Part shown: piece by piece, positions 37,440 to 49,162 of the stretch
How the letters are laid out: every line of letters starts with the position of its first letter
Numbering within the stretch: the stretch's first letter is position 1
Origin: Sabethes cyaneus
Lineage: Eukaryota > Arthropoda > Insecta > Diptera > Culicidae
Length of the DNA: 64,000 bases
Direction: 5' to 3'
NCBI RefSeq assembly: GCF_943734655.1
Contig: NC_071354.1
Coordinates: forward strand, 192,484,911 to 192,548,910
Made by a program: the position numbers and the translations under genes
Notes under the pieces: generated by a model
Told to the model about the DNA's origin: nothing
The model's database searches: none
What the model saw: only the letters and a program-made list of their open reading frames with translations

Positions 37440-38395
37440 TCTTGCTCTCCACAAAAAGAAGCAGAAAAGGAAACATGAAGCAGAAGGAAAAGAAGGGGAA
37501 AAGAGTCCGGAGAAAAACGTGACAAAAACTGGTCAAACGGCTTGGAGATAGAGGAAAACTCGTAAAACAAAAGAATAAAAGCTAGCATAAAACCTGACTG
37601 AATAGGAGGGTAAACCGGACATAAAAAGTGATAAAAAGTGGTAAAGAAGAAAACTGCAGAGAAAAAGAGGAAAAACTGTACAGAATAAAAGAAAACAAAA
37701 CGGGACAAAAAAGAGAAACAACGGGATACGAAAAATGGAAAGGAAAAGGAGTAAATATAGGAGCCTAAAAATGGAGAAACGAGAACAAAATAAGATGGAC
37801 ATAACAGGGGCGTGAACGGGATAGAAAAAGAAAAGAAAATTAAGAGAAAAAGTTAAAACAGAGAACAAAAGGAATAAAACGGACATGAAAAACAGAATGT
37901 GACAGACAAGGAGGAAAAATATGACAGAAAAGGAAAGACGAAACAGATGGAAACGAAAAAGGGATAGTAAAAGTAATAAAAGGAGAAAAAATGAGGAACC
38001 GAAGAAAAGTGTGAAGAGAAATGAAGACGGGACAGAAGATGACAAATAAAGAGACAGGAAAAGAGTGGCCAGAAAAAGAGGAAAAATTACAAAAAACGAT
38101 GCAGGAAAGAGGAAATCGGGGGAGAGGACTACAAAGCGCGAAAAACGGAACGAAAAGAACGAAATAAGGAAACAGTGTGCAGAAAAAAAGAAAAACCAAA
38201 GAAAGTAGGAGTTAAAACAAGACAAATTAAGAGAATATGTGACAGAAAATGAAGAAAAACGTGGCAAAAAGGTTGGAAAACGATAAAAAACAAAAGGAAA
38301 GACGGCACAGTTAAAAAGAGATCAGAAGGGAAAAGAAGAATGGGCAGACTGTAAAAAACAGCAGTGAAAATAGGGAAAACGGGATAATGAGTGAA
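37440..38395 (+). repeat. Purine-rich degenerate array P1
   Basis: The + strand is overwhelmingly A and G, built of loose AAAACGGGACAGAAAAGGA-like iterations. The complementary strand gives Phe/Leu/Ser-rich frames up to 244 codons that look like membrane proteins but follow base composition only. Confidence 0.85.
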
Positions 38396-38530
38396 ATTTT
38401 TGGAGCGTTTTAGTAGAATACGAAACCTGAAATTAAATAAAAACTAAGAGTGATTAAAATAAAAATTAAAAGTAGAACGGAAAAGAAAAAGACGAAAACG
38501 GGAGACAAAAAATCGGAGGGGTTGTGTACA
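38396..38530 (+). repeat. Short dispersed repeat plus end of P1
   Basis: The GGAGCGTTTTAGTAGAATAC repeat (38401-38440) interrupts the purine-rich array, which resumes to about 38520. Confidence 0.55.
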
Positions 38531-38637
38531 AGGCACGACCGCATATGTAGGTGACGCAGGACTACGTAAAAGTCTCTTTGTAGTGATAGTAGCATGTATC
38601 CATGCATGTAATCATTCGATTTTTCATGTATGCATCT

Positions 38638-38715
38638 TCTCCTCTGTTGGGTACTCTTACCACTGCGTCCATTATTTTGAACTATTGTGGTATGCCCCGT
38701 TTTATTATTTTTCTG
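38638..38715 (-). mobile_element. RTE-type scrap upstream of the RT box
   Basis: It matches 2318-2400 of fragment B with few differences (ACTCTTACCACTGCGTCC and onward). Confidence 0.6.
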
Positions 38716-39319
38716 TACGCTTCAAACTTACCTATCACCTATTGAGGAAGTGACAGGCTGGTAGCTGGAGCGAGACATGTGCCAATCAGGTATGACTAGG
38801 TTTATGAACCTAGTATCCTCATCGGCGACGCCAACCAGATCTCCCCTTTTTGAGATACTGCAGTTTTTGTGCTCCACGATAGTAGAGCAAGTGTTCCGAG
38901 GTTAAATATCATCTTGTACGAAACTAAGATTCCGAAGATATTATTTACTCGGATAATGTCCTGTCACAAGACCGGTAAGCTTGCTGAGATCTCTCTCATT
39001 GAGACTCAGCAACTTTTGAGTAACCTAGGGGTGGATACTCGACGTTATATATTCTTTTTTTAGATTGTTTGAGCGACTGTACAGCCATCCTACTGGCCAT
39101 AACTGTTCGGCTCTCCTTTTGTTTCAGCCCACCCTCCACCACAGTCAGAGATCAGGCAGATTGATTTTTGACCCGTGAGTAGAGAGTTGGAGCCACATCT
39201 TCGTTTGTCGACTCACAACGAGTCAACGTGTTGATGATAGACGAGGATCAGGACTGAACCTCTGCTAGCGCATCGTTCAAGTCCTGCTCCTCCCCTACTC
39301 TCCTCTCCACCTCATTCGT
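38716..39319. other. Unassigned sequence between RTE pieces
   Basis: No ORF or RNA is recognised. It lies between an RT scrap and R1 copy 2, so it may be RTE sequence that fragment B lacks. Confidence 0.35.
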
Positions 39320-39845
39320 TTCTTTGTTTTTCGGCAGAGAGAGCTTGCACGGTAAGAAATCGTCCACTGCATCAGTGACCGGCTTGATGCAGCAAGGGCA
39401 AATTGCTGTGGAGGGCGCCCTGGTACTCCACAGGCTCCGTTGCGGCGAGAGAATTTATAGAACCCCCTCCACCATTCATCCTTCGGCACGGGTCGCGTCA
39501 CACCTTGGATTAGGGGTTTATCCATTCAAGTTTTTACATAATAGCCATGGATAACAGCTATTACAACCATCTCCTTTAGTGGCTTTGGACCCTCTGCTTT
39601 GGTTCTTGGAAAACAAGAAGAACCGTCCAGCAGGCGGAGAGTTTACACTTCAGCCTTCGCATGAGTGCCCCCTTCTCTGTCCGCATACGACCTTAGTTTC
39701 CACCGGTTGTCTGATTTCCACTAAGGAGCGTATCCCGGATGGTACCACGAGGAGGTCGAGATAGGAGTTGCTGAATAAGAGGCTGTGGAACCTCTCGGTG
39801 GTTCTGGAGCGCATTATTCAGCCATTTACCATCCCGCATAAAAAC
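39320..39845. repeat. Dispersed repeat R1, copy 2
   Basis: It matches 2515-3045 in the same orientation, with a roughly 35-bp insertion near 39353-39388 relative to copy 1. Confidence 0.7.
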
Positions 39846-39934
39846 CATGCAGCATAAAAACACGCTACATGCGTTGTGTGTAACATTTATCAAAGTAGTA
39901 ACATTGTATACGACCAATCCTCGATATATATATT

Positions 39935-40800
39935 TCAGAGTTATTTTTATGTGCATTTGGAAACAATTTAACAAAATCAAGAACACACACTAATGCTTTC
40001 CTGTTAGCTTACATAAATTTAAGATGTTGTTACCAATCGTTTCACCACGTTGAAGGGATTTTACCAATTCAATCCTATTTTATCAACAGCACATCTTTTC
40101 ACTGCACTTCCAAAGAAACGTCAAACATGCGCATCCACACAGAATTAAATTATAACTGAACACTATCAGCTGTAGCGCACTTTTCCAACACATATATCAA
40201 ATCCGTCTAGGTTTAATCGTCTCGCCGCGCCGTAAAGAATTTGCATCTATTGAGATAATGGACTTTAGTCATTTAGGCATCTGAATCTGGACTTTAATCA
40301 TTTTTTCTGGTATACTTCCCTGACACAGACATCAAATTGGACTAGGTTTAATCGCGTTTGAAAGAAATTTGTTGGCACGAGAGGGCTTGGTCACTCTTTC
40401 TGGCGTACTTCCCAAGCAAGGACATCAAAATGGTCTAGGTTTAATTGCGGTGTTAAGAAATCTTGTTGAGATGAGGAAACTTTGTCACTTGTTTTGGCTT
40501 ACTTCCCAAGCACAGATATCAAATTGGTATAGGTTTAGATCATTGTAAAGTATCTTCCAACCAATCACGAAGCGAGGATTTCCAGTTGGACAATGCTTCC
40601 TTATTTTCAAGTTTTCAATAGTTCAACATCAAGAATTCATACTTTTCTTCATTTGGGTCAACTCTTAGAAGATTTTCCGATCGATTGGTGTAAGAATATT
40701 GAAAATCGATCCTGAAACCGCTAAGCTATTAGCGTTCAAAACCTGACTACTTTTCGAGAAAGATTTTTCGGAATGACACCCTATCCCAAACCTTGCCGTA
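39935..40800 (-). repeat. Repeat R3, right arm of the inverted repeat
   Basis: It is the reverse complement of 36455-37195. Its outer part (40600-40800) also matches the reverse complement of 47075-47290, including AACGCTGATAAC/CTATTAGCGTT and the ATTCTTGATGTTGAACTATT stretch. Confidence 0.75.
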
Positions 40801-40814
40801 AAACGTAGTCCTAC

Positions 40815-41030
40815 GTCAAACGGAAAACATGTTGAAAATCAGAGAAGAGCACCGAAACGGTCGAGAAAACGTGATGGGAAAAACGGAACAGAGAAATAGG
40901 GAACAGAAAAAAGGAAAAACCAGAGAGAATAGAAGGGACAACTAGACAAATAGAGGGAAAATGGGACAGAAAATGAAGAAAAATGTGACAGAAAAGGTGG
41001 AAAAATGGTGGAAAACAAAAAGGACCCTGA
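40815..41030 (+). repeat. Purine-rich degenerate array P2
   Basis: Same composition and loose unit as P1 (GGGACAGAAAATGAAGAAA), purines again on the + strand. Confidence 0.8.
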
Positions 41031-41689
41031 GCAGGGCTTGAAAAGGGATCGCAAGTTGAATGTGACTGCCGTGAATGCGAACTTTCCGCATTCAAACTCC
41101 GCCTTTTGAACGATCATTTGACTGTTTTTTGAATCCAGTCAATCTGCCGCTTGCGCTGCTGCCGTCTTACAATTCATACGGTATCTCAGCAAAAGCAAAC
41201 AGTTGATCTCCCGTTTTGCTTTGCGCTTTGACAATATAAACTGCAAACTGACTGGAAGCATGCGGTGACGTATTTTTTCGTTTCTCTTTTTGTCTCCAAA
41301 TGGCTGCTCATAGTAATAGTTTGTCACCCGGACGTCGGTCCGACGCAAGCAAAATATTCGTTTGTATTGGACGGAGTCCGACCGACTTCTTCCAGGCACA
41401 TGTAGTGGTTGTTTTTTTGTAGTATTGAATCATACGATTGTGCGGTTGATTTTCGTTAGCGTGGTGACTGCCACTCATGTGACTGTTTTGCAATCATTCG
41501 CTGCTAAAAACGGTAAAGGCAACTAGATCGAAACGAAAATGTTAAAAAGCTTTAGAACGCGTTCGTTCTACTGCGTGCAATCGGCGTTTGACTGAGTAAA
41601 CTGCCAGTTGTGTTATGCATAGCGTTCGTATTCCACCACTAAACGGACGGTGTGAACTTGAATGCGCGTTGGTGTGACTGCGGTAGAAA
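41031..41689. other. Unassigned sequence between purine arrays
   Basis: Normal base composition; no gene or element recognised. Confidence 0.4.
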
Positions 41690-42490
41690 AAAAGGATCGG
41701 TCGAAGCTCTGACCCTGAGACAAGAAAGGAAAAACAGAACAGATAGCAAGGGAAATCAATAGGGAAAAAAAGAATACCCAAGCAACAATGTGAGTTTTAT
41801 TGTACTTTTATGGTGGTTTTTATTACCAATTTTGATCTTTAATGCCTTGTTACTTGTTACTTGGAAAGCGAGGGAGTAGTAAAAATAACAGAGAAAATGA
41901 GGAAAACGTAAAGAAGAGGTCAAAATGGGAAAACGGGAAAATGGTATAGAAAAAATAAGGAAAATAAACCAATGGGTAAAACTGGTGAGAAAAAGATAAA
42001 CACGGTATATAGAAAAGGAAAACAGAAGAGGAAAGAGATAAAAAACCGCCAAAAGCAGAATAAAAAGGCAGAAAAAGCGGACAAATGGGAAATCAAAAAG
42101 AGGGAAACGGCACAGACAATGACAAAAAACGAGAAGGAAAAGAGATAAAAAGAGTTAGAAAAATAAGAAAACTGGGAACAAAAGAAAACGGCGAAAGAGC
42201 AGAGCAAGATTCAAAATGGGAAAGAAAATAACAAAAAACCGAGTGAGAAGCTTGTGCAAAAAGAGAACTGAAAATAAGGAAAACTGGAACAGAATTGAAA
42301 CAGGAAACATAGAACAAAATGAAACGGAAAACAAGAGAATCAAAGGAAAACCGGATGGAAAGTTAGAGCAAAAAAGCTGAAAACGGTACAGAAAAGGAGA
42401 AAAACGGAACAAAAAGGGGAAGAATACAACTGGAAAATAGAAAAGGTAGAACAGAAAAGACGCGAAACGTGTGAGAGAATAAGACGAAAA
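41690..42490 (+). repeat. Purine-rich degenerate array P3, with MITE inserted
   Basis: Third array of the P1 type, split at 41777-41864 by a MITE-3 copy. Minus-strand Phe/Ser-rich frames inside are not genes. Confidence 0.82.
41777..41864. mobile_element. MITE-3 copy 2, right end damaged
   Basis: CCCAAGCAACAATGTGAGTT after TA (41775-41776) matches 13414 onward. The right end TTGTTACTTGG lacks the final G and TA. Confidence 0.7.
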
Positions 42491-42539
42491 ATGCTAATTT
42501 CAATTTTAAGTGAAACTTTGTATCAAATTTCGTGTTCAT

Positions 42540-42735
42540 GTCCGGTTTGAAGTAAAATTTTAAGATCCAAATTGGTCCAAATTCTAGTCTAATTGATGTC
42601 CAATGTCAAGTTTAATTCAAGTTCAATTGCATCCCCGATTTCAAGCCCAATTTCAAGTCTTATTTTGGAACTAAAGTTTTTAGTTCAATTTTAGTCAAAT
42701 TTAAACTATGATTTCTAGACCAATTTAAATCCATT
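42540..42735. repeat. AT-rich degenerate short tandem repeat
   Basis: Diverged TTTCAAGTCCAATT-like units, similar in style to 715-1015. Confidence 0.45.
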
Positions 42736-43250
42736 TTACTAATGTGGTAATTTGAACTGAACGTTCAACAAACACAGCGATGTATAGAGCCATACTGAAA
42801 AGTGTAAATTCATAAGATCCACAATAGGTATTTGAATGCTTTTTAAACTAAAGTGCATGATCCAAGCGAGAAACCTTGTATGTTTCGAAAAAAACATTTT
42901 TGAAAGAGATGTAACCGGAAAAAGCGGTGAAAATTATAGCACTTCATCGATGTTCAATATTGATGCTAATTAATTTGCAATGATAACACAGCTCAACACA
43001 GCCGGCAAACCGTAGCACGGGTAGACCGACTGCTGCTGCTATTGATCGAAAATAAATAAACAAAACAAACAAACAACGCGCATCCCCGGCATGCGCCGCG
43101 GCATAGACGCGATGTAACTGTGCGACATAGAGAAACTCAATCAAACGAACACGTTTCGCACCACAAACCCAAACCCACTGAACCATATATGTAGAGGCAC
43201 CCACCACCACCGAGTGGGCTGTATGGGTCCGGTCGGTGGTGCTGAAACCG
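42736..43250. other. Unique sequence upstream of the small ORF
   Basis: CCACC repeats lie at 43199-43211. No separate gene is supported. Confidence 0.4.
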
Positions 43251-43256
43251 AAACAG

Positions 43257-43264
43257 CATAAAAG
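43257..43264 (+). promoter_or_regulatory. TATA-like box upstream of the small ORF
   Basis: CATAAAAG about 50 nt before the ATG at 43306; a start site about 30 nt downstream would give a very short leader. Confidence 0.3.
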
Positions 43265-43305
43265 TAGTGAAGGCTTGCGTATTCGAGTGTGTTAGCTGAG
43301 TAGGC

Positions 43306-43629
43306 ATGGTCGGTGTTCTCGACCAACATATCTTTAATTATAATAACACACTTCGTGCACTTGGAGTGGTGCTACAAAGAAAAGATTGGGAAGAAGACGA
43401 CTGTTACCGTATCCGGCTCGAGAAACTTACATCGACAGTTAAAGATTCGGTGTATGAAACCCGGTTAGTTGGATTGAAGTATGATAGAAATTCTCCTCTG
43501 TTTACTGCCGTTAAACAGAAAACTTTTGCAAGTGTACTTAAATCGAGCCCGGAAATTGCTCAGTATAGAAAATCCCATTCTACTAGAACGGAGCAGATTG
43601 TAACCAATTACTGCAACCAATTGTGGTAA
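43306..43629 (+). CDS. Possible small single-exon gene, function unknown (107 aa)
   Basis: An ATG in fair context (GGCATGG) opens 107 codons. The product is mixed and soluble-looking, with charged stretches such as RKDWEEDDC and RLEKLTSTVKD, no signal peptide and no membrane segment. A TATA-like CATAAAAG lies at 43257, about 50 nt before the ATG, and AATAAA lies at 43648, 19 nt after the TAA. This compact promoter-ORF-poly(A) layout and the absence of low complexity set it apart from the other ORFs of similar size. I recognise no domain. It could be a host gene inside the TENT5 intron, a retrocopy, or chance. Confidence 0.4.
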   Translation: MVGVLDQHIFNYNNTLRALGVVLQRKDWEEDDCYRIRLEKLTSTVKDSVYETRLVGLKYDRNSPLFTAVKQKTFASVLKSSPEIAQYRKSHSTRTEQIVTNYCNQLW

Positions 43630-43647
43630 TTGGTTTTTGATATACAT

Positions 43648-43653
43648 AATAAA
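43648..43653 (+). terminator. Poly(A) signal after the small ORF
   Basis: AATAAA begins 19 nt after the TAA stop at 43627-43629. Confidence 0.35.
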
Positions 43654-43659
43654 TTAGTA

Positions 43660-45765
43660 TGCAAACCCGTTGAGACCGTCACAACTCCAAAGAGATAGGC
43701 TGTGGCTGGCCGTAGGCAGAAATAATTGTTTACCTTGTGGTGGGTCGACAAGACATTCGGAGAACCATGAATCAGCACAATTCGTTATATTGTGGAGCTA
43801 AAATGCCTCAAGAGTAACGATACAAGGCGGTAGCAAAAAAAATATTTTGAGTATGAAAATACAATTTGACGAAAGATTGTGGTTAGATAGGTGTATCTAG
43901 TTCGTAGAAGCTCTACCTCGCAAAGGAATGATACAAACAGTTTTATGCTGATGATTCATGAGCACTTTCATAGGTGTCTTCAAAAGAAATTGAACTGAAA
44001 TGGTACTAGTCATGTATGTACTGTATGTCGGGTAGAGTATGAAATTTCAGAGTATTTCATTTCGCGTTCAATTTGCTGATGGAGAAAATCAAATCTTTTT
44101 TGTCTCTTTGGTTGGTGGTTGAAAAACTTGAAAAGGAATAAATATAAAAATAAATATTTATACGTCGCTCTCGTTTAATTTCCAAAAAAATGCAGAGTTT
44201 CACCCCAGTTGAACAACAAATTTGGTTCCTTCTTCTATATCGATGAATCCTTTCGCCGTCCGAGTGCCACAGGTTTACCTCAAACACCTACATCTGTGTG
44301 TCCTGTCTGTGTGACGAAATGTAACAAAACGGGTAATGGTTGCAATGAATAATTAAATTTTCCCAATTGAAACTCCAACAATGTGCGTTACACGCACCGT
44401 GTGCAGCATATGGGGGCCGGTTCTTAAATTAAAATCATATCCCCGCGGGCGCACCACGCGGACGCTCGTCATTCCGTACGTGTCCACGGACAAATATATC
44501 CGGGTGCAAAAGAATTTAAACGAATCACACCCGCCCACCCGGTTTGATTCGCCTCTGGCTAGAAGTGGTTGAAAGAGAAGAGAAGCTTAATAAATCAGCA
44601 AATTAATATTTAATCGAACTGGTCAATGCGCGCGTGTTTTCGTATTTTTTCCTGGCCACTACCCGCTTCCCATCGCTAGGGGTGGGTTCTCATAATAATT
44701 GTATCACGATTCCACACGTATGACGATTCTATTTTGTGCCCCGATCCGTTCAGCTCGTAGATCATAATACACCATATCATATAGAAAATTGTGTTGCTCG
44801 ATTTCCGTTAATAGTTACATCGAGATCACCGAAGGGAAATCGCAATTCGGTCATCAAAAAATCGATCCAGTTTTGAATTGTTTGCCTATTTGTTGTGCGG
44901 GGTTTTCCCTTCTTTGTTTCAATCTAGCGCAGAACCGCTCAACACAATCAGCAATTAGCACAGTACACAATTATGTTGAACCTCAAATATAGGGAAAAAA
45001 CTCTTCTGCATTTCCAGCCTGGAACTGGTAGCCGCCACCACTATAGACCGCCGCCGCGCCGTCGGGCGTCGTTTTGTGATATAATAAAGCCTACCAACTA
45101 ATAGGAACAACAATAACTGGATGCACTGCAGCTCTGCTATTGCAAAGTGCACTTTTAATGCAGCGCCATAGCGTCGCGGTCGGACATGCGGCACGACTTG
45201 CCGCAGCTTTTGCTTTCAATTAGCTTCGAACAAATGCTGTGCAGTGTTTAACACGAACCCCTCCGACAGGAACAGGTTCTAGACATTTTTTGTTTGTTTG
45301 AACAAAAAAGCTGCAATTTTTTGCTGGTTGTTTGTTTTGTGGGGTTGCAGACACGATAAAATCCGTTCATTTTTTAAATGATTTGGGTAAAAATTGTACT
45401 TGTGTGGATATTTTTCGTTTCCTTATCAGAAATGTTCATTTTCTTGCAGAAAGTAACAAAATACCATGCGTCTCCAATGCATATATGCAATTACTTTTCT
45501 TTGAAAACACGTACTTCATAATTAAAACAAAATCCGCTCTGAAAGCTTGATATGTTATGTAAAAAACTCTGTTTACCAGTAATAATACAAAAAAAATTGA
45601 TTCTAAAATCTTTAAAATCGGTTCAGTAGTTTAAAAGTTGTGATTTTATAAAATAGGTCGGAAATGGTCAAAAATGATAATTATACGAACCCCCCTTACG
45701 CAAAAGCCCTCAAATCAAAAATCAATAAAAAATAAGACCGAGTTGCAATCCTAATTTATATGTAA
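43660..45765. other. Intronic sequence with a GC-rich island
   Basis: No gene recognised. The 44380-44580 stretch is GC-rich and non-repetitive and could be a conserved regulatory element. Confidence 0.35.
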
Positions 45766-45767
45766 CT

Positions 45768-46811
45768 AGCTGACCCGACAGACTTCGTATTGCCAAAAAT
45801 GAAACTGTGCTGTACATAAATCCTGGGTGCTACCCCCCGCAGTGGCCAGCGCTTCCGACGGCAGGTCGTTGAAAACACTCGTGGCCTGCGGCCGTCTCGC
45901 TCTGAATCATCTAGTGTTGCTATAGGTAGTTTCTGGTGGTCTTGTTATTAGTTAGTTTTTAAGTTGCGTAAATATTTCTGTTTTAGTTTTTAGGTTAGTT
46001 TTTAAGTTGCGTAAATATTTCTATTTTATTTGTATGAGAGTCCGCCCCCATTACCACTGGGGTGAAGGGTCTCAAACCGTCATAAAATAAATTCATGCCT
46101 TTAAAATCCCCCACTTGCCAAGTTTGGTTCCATTTGCATGATTAGTTCTCGATATATGCAGAAATTTGTGTTTCATTTGTATGGAAGCCCCCCTCTTAGA
46201 GGAGGGAGCGATCTCAGTACAACATAGGAAAAAATTTTGGCTCCAAAACCGCCACATGCCAAATTTGGTTCCATTTGCTTGATTAGTTTTTGTATTATGA
46301 GGAAATTTGTATTTCATTTGTATGGGAGCCTCCCCTCTTATAGGAGGGAGGGGTCATAATTTCCCTCCTAAAGAGGGGAGGGGTCTCAACTCACCATAGA
46401 AAAAATATTTGCCTCCAAAAACACTCACATGCCAAATTTGGTTCCATTTACTTGATTAGCTCTGGAGTTATGAGGAAATTTGTATTTCATTTATATGGAA
46501 GCCCCCCCCCTCTCCTAAAAAAGGAGGGGTCCTAATTCATCATAGAAAACATTCTTGCCTCCAAAAACCCCCACATGCCAAATTTAGTTCCATTTGCTCG
46601 ATTAGTTGTCTAGTTATGCAGAAATTTGTGTTTCATTTGTATGGCAGCCCCCCCCCCTCTCTCAGTGGGGCAGGGGTCTCTTAGCATCATAAGAACCTGC
46701 TCCGGCCCCAAAAACCTCTACATGCAAATTTTTACGCCGATCGGTTCAGTAGTTTTCGATTCTGTTAGGAACATACGGACAGACAGAGAGAAATCCATTT
46801 TTATAGGTATA
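45768..46811 (+). mobile_element. Unclassified element with about four 145-170-bp tandem units
   Basis: It starts CTAGCTGACCCGACAGACTT. Units each begin CCTCCAAAAACCCCCACATG or similar (46097, 46240, 46411, 46557, 46705) and contain TTGGTTCCATTTGC and TTTCATTTGTATGG. It ends ATTTTTATAGGTATAGTCTA. Similar elements are common in insects, but I cannot name the class. Confidence 0.6.
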
Positions 46812-47066
46812 GTCTAGCTAAACCCGGTGCGTTGCTACGCTTGCAACTAAGTCAATGAAAATTTAATAAAACTGGGCTTTATGGTTGTTTTTCGGAATGA
46901 GTTTTGTTTTTAATATTTTAGTTTGCTAATGTGTGACTGCGATTATTCCAAATGGGGGGGGGGAGGTCACGAGCTACCATAGAAAAAAAATTGCCACAAG
47001 AAACCTCCATATGCCAAATTTGATTTTATTTGCTTGATAACTTCTCGAGTTAAGCAAAAATTTGTT
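46812..47066 (+). mobile_element. Second, short copy of the unclassified element
   Basis: It restarts CTAGCTAAACCCGGTGCG directly after the first copy and contains one partial unit (CCATATGCCAAATTTG at 47008). Confidence 0.5.
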
Positions 47067-47074
47067 TTGACATA

Positions 47075-47690
47075 GGACTACGTCTTTCAGGAAGGTAGCT
47101 GGTATAGGGGGTAATTCCAAAAAATCTTTCTCGAAAAGTGGTCTGGTTTTGAACGCTGATAACTTAGAGGTTTCCCGAACGATTTTCATTATTCTTACAC
47201 CTAAATCTTCTAAGAATTGGCCCAAATGAAGAAAAGTATGGATTCTTGATGTTGAACTATTGAAAAATTGAAAATAATGAACCTATGTTTTACCAGAATT
47301 CTCGCTTCGTGATTGGTTGGAAGATTCTTTACGATGATCTAAACCTATACCAATTTGATATCGGTGCTTGGGAAGTAAGCCAAAACAAGTGACAAACCTC
47401 ATTTCAACAAGATTTCTTAACACCGGGATTAAACCTAGACCATTTTGATGTCCTTGCTTGGGAAGTACGCCAGAAAGAGTGGCAAAGCCCGCTCGTGCGA
47501 ACAGATTTCTTACGAACGCGATTAAACCTAGCCCAATTTGATGTCTGTGTGCCAGAAAAAATGACACAAGTTCGTTGTCCCAACAGATCGCAAATTCGAT
47601 ACTGCGAGACGATTAAACCTCGGCGAATTTGATATCTGCGTTGGAAAAATGTGCTACAGCTGTAGATCACGATTAAGTCAGTATCGAACG
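47075..47690 (+). repeat. Repeat R3, third copy
   Basis: Same orientation as 36455-37195 and inverted relative to 39935-40800. It contains three or four tandem units of ACCTAGACCATTTTGATGTC and GGGAAGTACGCCAGAAAG. Confidence 0.75.
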
Positions 47691-48004
47691 CAAGAGGAAC
47701 ACCAATCATCATAAACATTTCAAGGCTGATCACACCAGTGAGTTTCGGAAGCAAAGGTCGAGGATTTTCAATGTCCTTTATTGAAATCACGTACTGTAAC
47801 TTTTGGATAAAAATATTAAAAAAAATTGGTTGAAATAGAAACTCTGCAAGAGCAACTTAGAACAAAATCAGTTATTTAGTATCGTTTATTCGCTTATGAT
47901 GCTGTTTGGTGTGTGGTTTGAATTTATTAAAATAAAATTCTAAAATGAATTACTATTGATGTCCTGAATTGGGGAAAAATGGTCGATATATTCTGGAAAA
48001 TTTA
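47691..48004. other. AT-rich spacer before the Tc1 element
   Basis: Nothing recognised. Confidence 0.4.
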
Positions 48005-48123
48005 CGGGTTGAGTAGTAATAACTGTCAGTAAAGTAAATGGTCACAAAAATAAAACGTTTACACACATTACTATCTTGAGTGTATTTTTTCGTGTAAAGT
48101 ATATCCATAACATAAGTCATAAA

Positions 48124-49113
48124 TTAGTCCAATTTAAATTTTTCTAACTTTGCTTTAATTACCAGTCGCAATCGTTGTTGAAAAGTGTAACAGCTGGTAC
48201 GCACGATATCATGAGGCATTTCATCCCAAATCTTCTCTAAACGTTGCTTGAGAGTATCCATAGTCAATCCTTTGGTGCTCCATAGTTTGCCTAGCATGTA
48301 ACCTCTTGGATAGAAGTCGGGACGATTCAAATTAGCCAAAGAGGCAGGCCACTATTTCCAAGAAATAAAATCCCGAAAATTATCCTAACACCAAGCTTGT
48401 GTGGCTTTCGCCTGGTGAGACGATGCAGAATCTTGTTGGAAACAATATGGTGCATTTTTGTAATATAATATATCGATGTAATATTTACTGTTGATTGTAA
48501 GATCTGGTTCAATGAACAGCAATGGAATCTTCAAAGTTTTGGAGAAACACTCCCGTACCATCATACTGGAAGCATTTTGAAGCCTTTGAAGAGCCCGTTT
48601 GTCCCGAAGACTATCAGATAGATGTGCCGCATATGTCCGATCACTTTGTTGGTTGTGGTGATCAATATTTCGTCCGAAAACAGAATTTCACAATCACCGT
48701 GTCGCTTGAACAGCTGCCGATATCTTTCGACTCTTGCAACTTTCTTCTGTTCAGTCAAACCATGCACCCGTTGCTTTTTGCAAAGAATCAATCGAAGATC
48801 TTCTTTCGAAATATTGTTCATGGTTGACTGCGAATTTCCCTGTTTCCATCTTACGTCCAGACTGATCTGGTTTCCATCGAATCTGTTCTCTTACTCGTTT
48901 GATGGCTTCCAGTGTTTTTACAGTGCGCTAGCCGTTAGTGGAAATTATTTTCCAAGAATTGGTTTCCTTGTATCGCTTGATAGTACGAAAGATGAATCTT
49001 TCGTTTATTCTGGGTGGCTGCAATTTCTTTACAATATCACATGCTCGAAAAATATTAAAAATAATAGATTTATCACATTCCCTTTTCGGGCCCATGATTA
49101 CCACGACTTTCAA
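48124..49113 (-). pseudogene. Broken Tc1/mariner transposase
   Basis: Three minus-strand frames line up as one degraded transposase. The N-terminal DNA-binding part (49113-48928) has IIFNIFRACDIVKKLQPPRI and RTIKRYKETNSW. The catalytic middle (48821-48561) has CEILFSDEILITTTNKV, with the first Asp in FSDE. The C-terminal part (48360-48124) reads WPASLANLNRPDF and ends in KAKLEKFKLD. In that block the usual S-P-D-L-N-P-L-D motif appears as NLNRPD, so its first Asp is lost. Frameshifts between the parts make it inactive. Confidence 0.82.
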
Positions 49114-49162
49114 ACGAATGAAATTTTAAAATAAACTTGCAAGCTCTGTTAATATTTGAATA

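Noticed and set aside
37533..38267. 244-codon minus-strand frame resembling a membrane protein
   Set aside because: It lies wholly in a purine-rich array. Its Phe/Leu/Ser composition follows from the TTT/CTT/TCC codons on the pyrimidine strand.
48622..49134. 170-codon plus-strand frame
   Set aside because: Antisense shadow of the broken Tc1 transposase.
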